Shown here in pieces: positions 12,774-22,905 of a stretch of DNA of 64,000 bases. Numbering within the stretch: position 1 is the stretch's first letter; every line of letters starts with the position of its first letter. Both the position numbers and the translations under genes were made by a program. The stretch covers positions 26,345,786 to 26,409,785 of the forward strand of contig QCXZ01000041.1 in NCBI GenBank assembly GCA_025024175.1, in the 5' to 3' direction. A model generated the notes under the pieces. It had not been told where the DNA came from. It made no database searches and saw nothing but the letters and a program-made list of their open reading frames with translations. Source of the DNA: Rhyzopertha dominica. Its lineage: Eukaryota; Arthropoda; Insecta; Coleoptera; Bostrichidae.

Positions 12774-14076
12774 GCCATCCTAACTTCCCTTGACAGCTTG
12801 ACACATCTTCCCAGTGCACAAGATAAGAGAGGGAAATTCAAATTTATGGTTATCTCAGAACGTCAATAAGATTAAGCCGAAGATTACAAAAATTAAACCT
12901 ATGATAGATCAGAGCACAATAAAATCTTCTAGTACTTTTTAAAACTGTTAATATGTACATAGGTAGTTGTTCCTAACTAATAAGATGAATTCTGTCAAAG
13001 TTAAATAACAAAGATAATACCTAAACAATATTATATTGAAGTAGTTTAGGTTTAGACCTTTTTATGTCCGGAAGTTTAGGATTTAAAACCCACAGATTTT
13101 TTACAACGTCGTGAATTTTGCGAGCCTATGGCCTATGATTTGTTTCTGGCTATATTATTTGGTCTTCATAAAGCAAGACAACGTCGTGTTCAGAATCGCT
13201 AGTAATAAAAACTAACATTCTGTGTTTGGATTTTTTCATTTAGAATTGTATTTTTACTAGTCTACCCCTAAAGAAAATATAGTTGAGAGAGTAAGACGGG
13301 CATTCCCATAGCTGGTGCCAGAAGACCTCAACATAACTTAAATGAATTTTTAGTAAATTGATTATGCGTTTTTTGTTTTAAGTTACAATTTTGTTCGTGT
13401 TGTATTAAATAAAATGTGCTTGTGCCCGTAGCTTAGAGTTAATAAAATTTAATATTGCAGGTGGTAACTAGCTGATCAACTAAAATTAAAATTACAGCTA
13501 TAATGTGAAACAAGACAAACAGTGTACTGCTTTAACGGCATAATTAATTAGATCTCCAAAGGTTCTGATACTCCAGAGTGAATGTCCTGGATCGTTGGGA
13601 TATTAAAAAAAATCAAATTACTGCAAAATAATGTTGGATAAAAACTATTTTCTTGGTGCGTAGTCACAAGCTCATAGTAATCTTGCCACATTTGTCAAAA
13701 ATTAACAGTATACTTTTTTTAAATCATCGTTCGAAAATTTTAAATAAAACATTGTTATAAACTAACCGTAACAAAACTATTTTGACAGAAGTAAACATTT
13801 CATTAAAACAATTGCCATGGTTTCCATGGCACACTGCATAGTAAAACTTGTGTTTATAATATTATAATTAAAGGTTAAAAAAATCTACCTCCTTGATGTT
13901 ATCGACATCTAAAACTGCAAACAGCTTAATGTAATATATTGTAGTTATTGACAATGTTGAAATTAATGAATCGATCACATTATTCGTAAATATGAAAGTT
14001 ACCAAAACTGTTCACTGAAATTATCATTTTTAGGGCCAGATTGAACTTATTCTGATTTGTCAATGAATTCTTTCAG
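12774..14076 (+). other. Gene A intron 1, last part: no gene seen
   Basis: AT-rich intron sequence without recognisable ORF or repeat, ending in the acceptor ATTCTTTCAG directly before exon 2. Confidence 0.6.
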
Positions 14077-14283
14077 ATAGGGACATCCCTGTCGTCATTA
14101 AGCCACATAGTATATTTATCCAAGGAGAATGAGGAATACAACAATAAATTTAACAAAACCCTGCTCCAACTTTTGGTTGAAGAAGAGGAACATCATTACA
14201 ACCAAAAAGAAGCAGCCGGTGCACTGGCAGGGTCCATTATAATTTTGATAATTACTGCTGTTCTTCTGTATGGAATTACGAAG
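14077..14283 (+). CDS. Tetraspan membrane protein gene A, exon 2
   Basis: The exon carries 69 codons in phase 0, from acceptor TTCTTTCAG to donor GTAAAT. It completes transmembrane span 1 (IGTSLSSLSHIVYL), then encodes a hydrophilic acidic loop with an NKT glycosylation sequon and an EEEEHH run. Span 2 follows (AGSIIILIITAVLLYGI). Gene B exon 2 (40195-40398, 68 codons) has the same ends, the YNxKEAAxALAGSI motif and an NKT sequon in its loop, while the loop itself has diverged strongly. That contrast, conserved spans and variable loop, supports a real membrane protein under selection. A double-hairpin transposon starts only 70 bp downstream. Confidence 0.82.
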
Positions 14284-14353
14284 GTAAATATATAAGACAC
14301 GCATTTATAATCACTAGAAGGTAGCTGTAATTTTAATATTATGTATTTATGCT

Positions 14354-14824
14354 AGTAAGAATTTAGGATGGCAATGCCATCTGTCAGCATTACACTGACA
14401 TGATGACAGCGCCACCTAGCTGCCATAACGGGTACTACTTCCTAAAGGAAGTGACCTGTAGCACGCATTTTAATGTATGTCGGTTCTTGCCCGCTAGCAA
14501 AAAGTGCCGTGGGGGCCAGTTGTCAAATTGAAGTATGCAGTTGCATGCCAATTTGTCAGGCTACAGGTCACTTCCTTTAGGAAGTAGTACCCGTTATGGC
14601 AGCTAGGTGGCTTTGTCATCATGTCAGTGTAATGCTGACAGATGGCATTGCCATCCTAAATTCTTACTTACATCATACCATTGCTTTGGTATATAAACAA
14701 AACCAGTTCTATGCCGTGCTGTCTACACTAGACCTAAACTGCACTGATGAGCTGTAATGACAGCAAAATAGATCTATCTGCAGTTGGTTGAGGTGCAGAC
14801 AGCACAGCATAGACATTCATCTTA
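14354..14824. mobile_element. Double-hairpin non-autonomous element with 13-bp TSD
   Basis: A 13-bp direct repeat ATGTATTTATGCT flanks it (14341-14353 and 14825-14837). Inside, 14355-14462 and 14560-14667 are near-perfect 108-bp inverted repeats beginning GTAAGAATTTAGGATGGC. A second, weaker palindrome follows at about 14707-14814 with ends CTATGCCGTGCTGTCT and AGACAGCACAGCATAG. A shorter relative lies in reverse orientation at 42822-43088. No ORF is present. The long, variable TSD does not fit hAT (8 bp) or mariner (TA). Confidence 0.8.
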
Positions 14825-15071
14825 ATGTATTTATGCTGTCATTCAACAATTGTCAGAACCATTGAAAGTTAGAACATATTACTAAATTTATATAACTTTC
14901 TAGAAAACAACCTTTCGCTCGTCTATCGACGTTCTCGCTGTTTATCTATCATCTAAAATCTGAATTTTGCTAAAATACTTATTTAAGCAACCTCTACTTC
15001 ACCGCATCCATTCAATTCAAAGACTAGCTACACCTAGACCACGCGTGGTTCGGTTTGTTATGATATACTTA

Positions 15072-15235
15072 TACAGGGTTTCTATAAATGATTCATGCAA
15101 CGGGGGCGGCGTTGATTTCTGAATTCTTTGTGCCGCCTTTGTGTAACTGCTGCCAAGCTACAATATGTACTGCAGGTTGCAGATCAATATCACACCGTAG
15201 CTCCGAAATGTGAGCCTTCTGCAACCCACAAACTT
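15072..15235 (+). mobile_element. Truncated MITE of the 10809-11092 family
   Basis: It begins TACAGGGTTTCTATAAATG and matches the family up to the GTGAGCCTTCTGCAACC region, then diverges into unrelated sequence. The ORF at 15093-15392 on the minus strand runs through it and is a repeat artefact. Confidence 0.6.
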
Positions 15236-17950
15236 TCAAAAAAGGCCGAAGATAAACGAGATCTTTTAAAAATTGTATAATCGTCCTTTGTTTTGAAACT
15301 CGTTTTGGAAGGGTTTTGCTTACAGCATCATCTGCAAACTGAAGAGACCCTTTTGGGTAGGAATGCATGTCTGTGCTATCTGCATGGCACATAACTATAG
15401 CTAGATCAGTTCTTCATTGCAGTTTAGATCTAGTGCAGAAGGCATTATTAAAATTTAACAAAAACATGCAAGTCGGTTTTCAAAATAATGGACGAATATA
15501 CAATTTGTAATTGTCAAACATGAACTCGGTAGCCAACATTCCAATATATAAATTTCATTTTTTTATAACAAACAGCAAAACCAAACACAACATCGGCTGA
15601 AAATGCCAATCTGACCATTTGCGCGGAGAATCAAAGAATTTCCAGGCGTAATTGGACTATCCTTTCACAATGCTGGTCACAAGTACCCTGCGGAAGGTCA
15701 GACGAAGGCTATTTCAGCGTTTCGAAAAAGTCCACAAACATTATCCTACTTTACGTTATTACTCATTCCGTCGATCATAGATCGAATAAATTTGTTGCTG
15801 AGTAGTTAGCAATTCGTTAAGAAAATTTAATTTAACTCTGTCGGAGATACAAATTTGTTAAGGGACGTATTTTTCGTAAATAATTAACCATTACATTTTA
15901 AAGTGTCCAATATTTGCTCACAATTTCTATTATTATGTAGTAGGTTTGGCTATTAAATAGTTTAGTTTAACGGCTATAAAATAATAAGTTTCGTTCCAAA
16001 TTTTAACCCGTGTACCTTTTCTTAAATAAATTTATGTTAAAGGTTAATAGTAAATTTTGGCCAGCTGTAAACTGCAGCGGGTTAATACTTCTAGTCTCAA
16101 TGTTTGTAAGCACTTCGGCTGTGCTGTAAATTGCATCGGGTCGTTATTGGGGGCTATTTCGGTATATGTGTCAGTATACACATAAGTACCTCAAATTTTA
16201 ATGGTTGTAAATGTATGAATTTTACATAAATTAGTGCTTGGCAATGCAACTTCAAATAGTTATTTGGAACACTTGCAAACGATATGTATAAACTAGGTAT
16301 GTTTAGGTTTGTGCTGTGTTTTGTGAAAAATAGAAATCCTAATTTTCGTAATTTTTATAAAAAAGGTAGGAAGTATTGAAATCCTCTCTTAAATAAAGGT
16401 GAAGTTGTACGACGACCAGAGGATGATGTCCATTGGCAAACTGAAATTGCTAGGTCTGCAAAGTGTTGTTTACTGGCGGACTGAACCCTTTAGTTAGATA
16501 ATATTATTATATTATCTAGTATTATGGCGCTGAAAGCATTTACCCTCGTGAACCCTTTAGATTTGCAAAATGATGTCCATTTGCGGACTGAACCCTTCAG
16601 GTTTGTTCATTGATATCCATAGGCGGACAGATTCCTTTACATTTGCATAATATATGAACAATGCTTCCGCTAATTACGTCAATCCCTTGGACTGCTCGGT
16701 TACTTCCAAAAATTTCTTCCAAAGTTTGCCAAGCGAACTGCACCTCTAACAGAATTATTAAAAAAGAGCATAAATTACCATTTATTAGTCTATAGAGATG
16801 CAAATAGAGATAGACTGGAAATGATAATGGCAAAAACCCTGTTACATATTTCAGCCAACAAACAACAACTGAAAAACAGTCACTCTTTTGAGCTAGAGTT
16901 ATTAGCCTTTATCAAAACAATAGAGTGATTCTGGTGTTACCTTCTAAATTCAGCTATGGGCAAATGGGCACAGTAAAAACCACTTCTGATGTCAGCTACC
17001 CGCCTGAAATGATTCAACGTACTCATTGATTAACAAGTACAATGCACACTCTTAACATAACACTAGGGGATTACGAAGCATCTGCCTTCACATCCGATGA
17101 CACATTTGCTGGGTGCATTACGCGAGCGATTCAAGGATGCTCACAGTTGACTTGTACGTTGAACACCACTTGTGATTCAGTGAAGTGAGTGGTCAGTAGG
17201 TATTTGCTAGCAATTGGTGGGTCGCGTTTAATCTAGGATTTGTACCAAAATGCAAGATTGTCGGGGCATAACATATTGTCGAATGTGTTGCTGTTGATAA
17301 TGCTCTGAATTTCTGATAGTATTTCTACCCACATTTTATCATTTTCAATTGTGAACGGCAGCAAAATGAATATGGTCTACATTACATGCTCAACTTGCCC
17401 ATTGCCACGTGGCATTCCAGTGGCTGTGAGATTTGCCTAAAACACATTCCCGCAATTGTATTTGTATTTTTGAAGCACTGACCCATCTTTGGACAAATAA
17501 ATATCTTCACGTATTTTGCCTTAACATTTGGCCCTTCCAGTGTGACATGATTTGTCGTGACACAATTGCATTGTCTGTAAACGTGCTGCCACTGAGACAA
17601 AAGCTCCGGGAATTTCGTCAGTTGTAGTGGAAATTGCATTCGTACAGTGAAGTCTCACTCTCGCTAGGTTTTTCTAACACCTCCCTGCAGACTGCAGCAG
17701 CTTTATAAACAGTATATAAAGGGTGCCTCAATGTTCTCATATATGTTAAAGACTAAGTTAACGTAAGACTGCAAGAATAAACAATACAATATATCTCCAA
17801 CACTGGAAAAATAATAATAATAAATAATATTAAAGTTAGTAAAGAATAAACATTTGCGGAACTCTGCAAATCTGTACACTAGGTAGGTTACGACTGTGGT
17901 AACCACTTACGACCTCAGCAGGTTCCTGTTGATAGAATAGGAGAAGCTTC
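15236..17950 (+). other. Gene A intron 2: short degenerate repeats, no gene seen
   Basis: About three diverged copies of a ~45-bp unit containing GATGTCCATTTGCGGACTGA occur between 16425 and 16650. GCTGTAAAYTGCAKCGGGT is present twice (near 16065 and 16120). No ORF has a recognisable domain. Confidence 0.4.
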
Positions 17951-17984
17951 TCCGTGAGCAATTAATAATAATGAATGGTCAATT

Positions 17985-18060
17985 TATTCGAATCCTACGA
18001 CTGGTTTCGCCCTTGCTGGGGCCTTTGGGTAGTAATACCGTATTAGTTGACCACATTCAG
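17985..18060 (-). repeat. Possible Penelope terminal-repeat fragment
   Basis: On the minus strand, GCCCCAGCAAGGGC is followed directly by GAAACCAGTCGTAGG. A short hairpin followed by GAAAC and GTC resembles the layout of the Penelope terminal motifs near 47880 and 26690, but the CTGANGA box is not present. Assignment is tentative. Confidence 0.3.
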
Positions 18061-18597
18061 TATTGCCAGAAGTTGCAACGTCAAGATATTGAATAAGACT
18101 TAGAAACTTAATAAATTTATAGTATGTGTATAACGTACTGATTCAAATACGAGGGTGAATGCTTTCAAAATTTTGTTTGAACTTGTGTCAGGCAAATTTT
18201 GAGGTTCTTCGTCTTTGACAAAGATTACAGGTGTAATCGTAACGTCAGACTATTAACTTTTTGTCAGTGTTTTCAAGTGACAGCGATCTATCCGACAAAA
18301 TATTATCTTATATACTGATTCAAAGCCAAAAGTGAGAGAGAATATGACAGTGGAACGGAACGTTAACAAAATCAATGAATTTTGGCTGAAAAATATATAT
18401 TTTTAATAACAGAACTAATTAAAATAAAATCTAGGCGAAAAACAATTAAGGCGCTTGAACACAAGTTCTGCAGTTGCTGTTTTGCATTAATAAAACCATT
18501 TTCTTACTGAAAACTATTATAATAATATAATTATTGACTTATATAATACTGCTTCATTGGTTTTGGTCATCGTAAATGGTCGTGTAATGGTAGTAAC

Positions 18598-18831
18598 CAG
18601 TGGCGCAGCCAATGGGGTAAGAAATGAGGGCAATTGCCCCCCCCCCGGAACTAAATTATTTTAATAATGGAATAGCAGTTATTGGTTTGTTTTATAATTA
18701 ACATTTTAGCAAATTAAACATTAAAATGTAAGTCACACCCCTTCTGGTTTTTTCTTGTATTTGTACTTAACATTTTTCTTGTGTTTGGAGCTTTGCCCCT
18801 CCCCCAAGTTAATTTTTTGGCTACGCCACTG
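18598..18831. mobile_element. hAT MITE, 234 bp
   Basis: The ends CAGTGGCGCAGCCAA and TTGGCTACGCCACTG are inverted repeats. They are flanked by an 8-bp TSD GTAGTAAC (18590-18597 and 18832-18839). A C-tract near the left end and a CCCCTCCCCC stretch near the right are characteristic of its subterminal region. It is non-coding and lies in intron 2 of gene A. Confidence 0.9.
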
Positions 18832-18839
18832 GTAGTAAC

Positions 18840-19475
18840 TTGACATTGTCATAACCTTGGTTTGAATTTGACTTTCAAGGATGTTCATAAGTCATAGCAG
18901 GAATGTATGAGTATGTCGTACAACATACTACTAACCCTAAAACAGAACGAAGAATTGGTAGATACTTCTGAAACTACACAGCTAATTCTGAATTTCTTTA
19001 ACTGTCGTAAGATTCAAGTAAATTCAATGGCTTTACTTTTTTATAGGGCGTTAAAATATTTCCTCCTTTATGAATATTCAATTGTAAAGAATAATAATAA
19101 CATTTATGAAAAAATAATAAACTACCAACCGAATACCTTGAAAATATACTTGTTCCGCGAGGCTATTTATAATAAAACAGATTTTATAATAACACAAAAG
19201 TTGAAACTGATTAGGGTTATGATATGTTCGCAGAGGTTTATAACACTTTTATTACTGTCACTAAGAGCAAAAATATAATAAAAAAAATTTATTCATCAAA
19301 ACTAGATTAATGCTAACTGTGATTGCTTCAGCTAACGGCAGTTAAAACATTTTAGTCTTGAGTGGGTTGATTTATGTCCGGGCCGCATATACTCCGTATT
19401 TGCAGGTTCTGGGTTCAAAACTACGCCTTTAGCAACTGACAAGGTACCTAAATTTTGCATTGTGCTTTATTTCAG
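18840..19475 (+). other. End of gene A intron 2
   Basis: A 123-codon ORF at 18907-19278 lies here, but the equivalent stretch of gene B intron 2 (about 41930-42080) is alignable and does not keep the frame. I therefore read it as intron. The last ~130 bp, including TGTGCTTTATTTCAG, is closely conserved with gene B. Confidence 0.5.
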
Positions 19476-19599
19476 GAAAAGCGATTCTGTATATTGCCAT
19501 GGCTAATAGTACAAGGAATAGGAGGAGTCTTGCTTTTATTAGCCGTCTTTATAGTACTTTTCTTCTTGCCGGTTTACGTAGCCATTGTGATTGCCATAC
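19476..19599 (+). CDS. Tetraspan membrane protein gene A, exon 3
   Basis: The 124-bp exon follows TTTATTTCAG and ends ATAC before GTAAGT, in phase 1. It encodes EKRFCILPWLIVQGIG followed by a hydrophobic run (VLLLLAVFIVLFFLP) that forms span 3, then the start of span 4 (VYVAIVIAI). The RxxxLLPWL-like entry to the third span is a feature I associate with insect and LAPTM-like four-pass proteins. Gene B exon 3 (42226-42349) has the same length and phase, with changes mainly inside the spans. A 60-bp intron separates it from exon 4. Confidence 0.85.
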
Positions 19600-19659
19600 G
19601 TAAGTTTTTTTTTAAATTTAAATAACTTGACAATCGATTAAATAATAATTTTGTTTTAG

Positions 19660-19988
19660 TGATGTTACCATTTTGTTACGCCTGGCATGCGATATGGTCC
19701 TTCTATAGATCATTAAACCCAAATAATCCGAGTTACAAACCACAGGCTCCTGTTTACGCTGCGAACCAACTTGGCCATCCGCAGCCACCCGGTGCTGTTG
19801 CATACACGCCAGTAGTACCAGCGTATAATCAAAGCCAACCTGGCTATCCACAGCCCCCCGGCGTTATTGCATACACGCCAGGATCAACAGCATATGATCC
19901 AAAGCAACTTGGCCATCCAGAGCCCACCAAACTTGTTACATATCCACAATTACAAGCAAATGATCAAATGCAAGTTGGCCAACCGTAG
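19660..19988 (+). CDS. Tetraspan membrane protein gene A, exon 4 with repeat tail
   Basis: The acceptor TTGTTTTAG gives a split Leu codon. The exon completes span 4 (MLPFCYAWHAIWSFYRSL) and then encodes a cytoplasmic tail rich in Pro, Tyr and Gln. The tail is built of ~23-residue units containing (Y/H)PQPPGxxAYTP; two good units and a diverged third are present before TAG at 19986-19988. The tail could be a flexible adaptor-binding or condensate-type segment; no canonical PPxY motif is evident. In the same frame, unit-like sequence continues after the stop to a terminal TAA at 20160-20162, so the stop probably shortens an ancestral tail. Predicted total length is 242 residues. Confidence 0.85.
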
Positions 19989-20162
19989 CCTACAAACGTT
20001 GCTGCAGGATTATCTGCATATAATCAAAACTAACCCATCCATGGAGAACCCACCAATTTTGTTACATAGACTACAGAATCACTAGCATATGATCAAAAGC
20101 AAACTGGCTATCAAGGATTACAAAAATATGATGAAATTGCAAGTCAAAAACAAAAAATCTAA
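19989..20162 (+). pseudogene. Former tail-coding sequence of gene A beyond the stop
   Basis: Reading on in frame after TAG gives 57 codons that still look like tail units (LSAYNQN, ESLAYDQKQTGY). They end in DEIASQKQKI, which matches gene B's own C-terminus DQIASQPQNV. Two further in-frame stops, TAA at 20031-20033 and TAG at 20067-20069, interrupt it. The frame is otherwise open with no indel, so the loss is by point mutations. Stop-codon readthrough cannot be excluded but would need to pass three stops. Confidence 0.7.
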
Positions 20163-20239
20163 ATGTAATGTTTTTCGTTTTCTTTTATAAGAAAAGGTAG
20201 ACATACGAGTATAAGATCAATCAATATGAACTTCAAAAC

Positions 20240-22905
20240 TTCAATTAAAAAAACTGCATAAAACAAATATTTCTATTTACGTAAAGTTAAAAGAATACAA
20301 TAAATGTTTGGAACAGCAAATTTTACAAATGTCTACCTCTTCTTTGTTTGCACAAACACGCCATCGATAAAAGCAATCCTCAACAACTTTTCGCAATAGG
20401 TTAGCGTGAACCTAGCACATCAAGTCCCTAATCGAGTTTTTTTAGCTACAACAACTACTTCAAATAAACTCCAATACGGTTAAATCGCATGTACGAGGTG
20501 ATCAATTGACAAATCCACTAAAAATGTCTTCCAATGAGTTGGTTATTCCATCAGTTCCATTCAGGCATAAAATCATTCCGCAGCAACTACCTCCACTGAA
20601 TAACATCTTTTTTTCTCGTTCTGATGAAAAAAAAGATCCAATGATGCCTCTAATCTTATGGTCTTCCCAAAATCAACATCATTTTGTTAGGATGTAGTCC
20701 CAAATCCTTCCGTACAATAAACCACGCAGTGATTTAGATTTAGAATTTTCATGATGAATTCTTGCAAATTCCCAAGCGTTATTATATGTGTAGCACACCA
20801 CCGATGTCGACAACGACCACGCTGCAAAATGTAATGCTTAACAATGATTATACGTGTATACTGTTAGTTTGTAATGAAATGTATTTTTATGAAGCGTCGA
20901 TGCGAGAACCAAGTGTGGTCGTTCTAAATGCATGTGTTCATTACTTATTAGGATACGAAATTTTATAAACGTATCTAAAGTTATGCTTATAACGATATTT
21001 TAATTAAATACTGTAATAAAATATTTTGTACAAATTTACTCGTATAATGTATTACTTACTGTCGGGAGGCGGCTCTTGATGATAAATCAGTGCCTATTGC
21101 AGTAAAGTACAAATATTACAATTAATACTGCCTTATATGATAAAATATCAGGTATTATGTGTTCTAATTTTATGTTACCAATTACACCTTCAACCAGTGA
21201 CGTGCCTATGCGATATCACGCAATAGTAAATAAGTGAAATGGAAATGTACAGAATGTTTCTTAAATAGATGCAGATATTCAAACAGGCGGCAGTAAAAAT
21301 AATATTGTATTCTGATTTTGTATACATTTTTAACATTTATACTTCATTCGCTTGTTAATTTTGTTACTTAATATTTCTGTACCATTGATATATGTATATC
21401 TTGTTTTCTTTATTCTTGTTCATTAGCAATTAGAGATAATTAGAGTAGAAATAAATACCTTGTTTGCGATTTTTCGTATGTAATTTATGAATTTGTGTTT
21501 TAATCACTTTTATTCTGTGCACCGTCGATTGTGTATCTTCTTAATGGGCTGCAATCCTTAATTTTCACGGATACATGGTATATTTACTTGGTTTCTTTTT
21601 TTCTTTTACAACATCTCACTATAGGAGAAAAAAGCAAGAGAAGCAATTCGATTAAATGCAACAAAGGTTACCCTGTATAGTGACGAGGAAAGGCTGTGAA
21701 ACCTAGAAAACAGCATGGATTTTTTTTCTTTCTTTAATAATTTTCATGTTTTTGTCCGATAAGTTTGAACTTTGGATAGACTGTGTGAAACTTTGTAGTA
21801 AATTCATCAGGTACTGATATTTTATTTATTTCTTCAAAACGATTTTTATGGGAGCCATAGTGTATTTTTGCTCTTGTATGTATTATGGCCAGTACAGTTT
21901 TTCAATTTTTGAATTGGGAGCAAATATTAAGATTTTGCCGCTAAAAATGGGTTGGTTCTTATAAGTCTGAAATCAAAATAGAACGAAACCGCATTTATGA
22001 AAATGAAAATCTAAATAAAATTCAGGAGAAACCATTATTTTCACATAATTGCAGGTAGACTAGTTAACTCAGACAAAAAGGACATCGTTTGTTTCCATAC
22101 TTTTTCCACAGAAAATTTTCAATTTAATTGTCCCCCAAATTTATGTATTAATGTACTGAGCATGATTAAATCTTTTTGTACACCCTAATGAATTTTTTTA
22201 GAACCACCATCAATTAGTCATGGTAAATATGTATTTTAGAAATATCCCTAGCTTGTACTGTCATGTAACTTCTATGTTTTATAAGCAAAAAAAATAAATA
22301 ATTAAGCAAAATGATATTATTGTATGCCTCAAACCTTGTGATGTGTCCTTTTAATTTAATAATACGCAAAACAATGTAAGACTTACAGGGGCGCATTACA
22401 TTAATACATTGAAGTTGATCCTCAAGTGCATTTAATTATAGGAAACATAATTTTTAGGTTAAAATCTTGTGCGGCGCCAACCAATCAATCGTTTATACGT
22501 CAAATCCTCTTTAGAAATAATCTAAAGCAGAATTTGTGGGTACTCAGTACAAGTACTTAATTTCAACAATTCGAGTACATTTGGTGTACTTGTATTTGGC
22601 TTGGTCAATATAAAGTACTTTGTACTTGACCAGTGTTTAAGTGTTGAGCACATACATTAACCATAGGAACCTAGTATAATTTGCCGCATGCCTGTTGCGG
22701 TGTCTGCAACCCAGTATTTTTTAATCCTTTAAAACGTAAATTAGTGACAAAGGAAGCTTCTCACGATCACCAATAATTAAAAAGGTCCATTTACGTTACA
22801 ACACTGGCCTTCCATCTTCTGCTTTCGCTGAACGCCTGTATTCGATTGCGTCCATTGTCATAGCCTTCGCTGTCACNCTTTAAGCGATGNTTTTTTTAAA
22901 CTGGC
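20240..22905 (+). repeat. 3' UTR and downstream flank of gene A (duplicated unit)
   Basis: It includes a candidate poly(A) signal AATAAA at 20299-20304 whose context (ATACAATAAATGTT) is repeated downstream of gene B at 43089-43100. The stretch then aligns with copy 0 (240-4415) and with the flank of gene B. The ORFs at 20506 and 20762 lie inside this conserved non-coding flank and are not kept as proteins in the other copies. Confidence 0.6.

Noticed and set aside
18907..19278. 123-codon ORF as a separate gene
   Set aside because: It lies in intron 2 of gene A, is low in complexity, and the alignable stretch of gene B does not keep the frame.
19986..20162. Programmed stop-codon readthrough of gene A
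   Set aside because: Not excluded, but three in-frame stops make simple loss of the tail more likely than readthrough.
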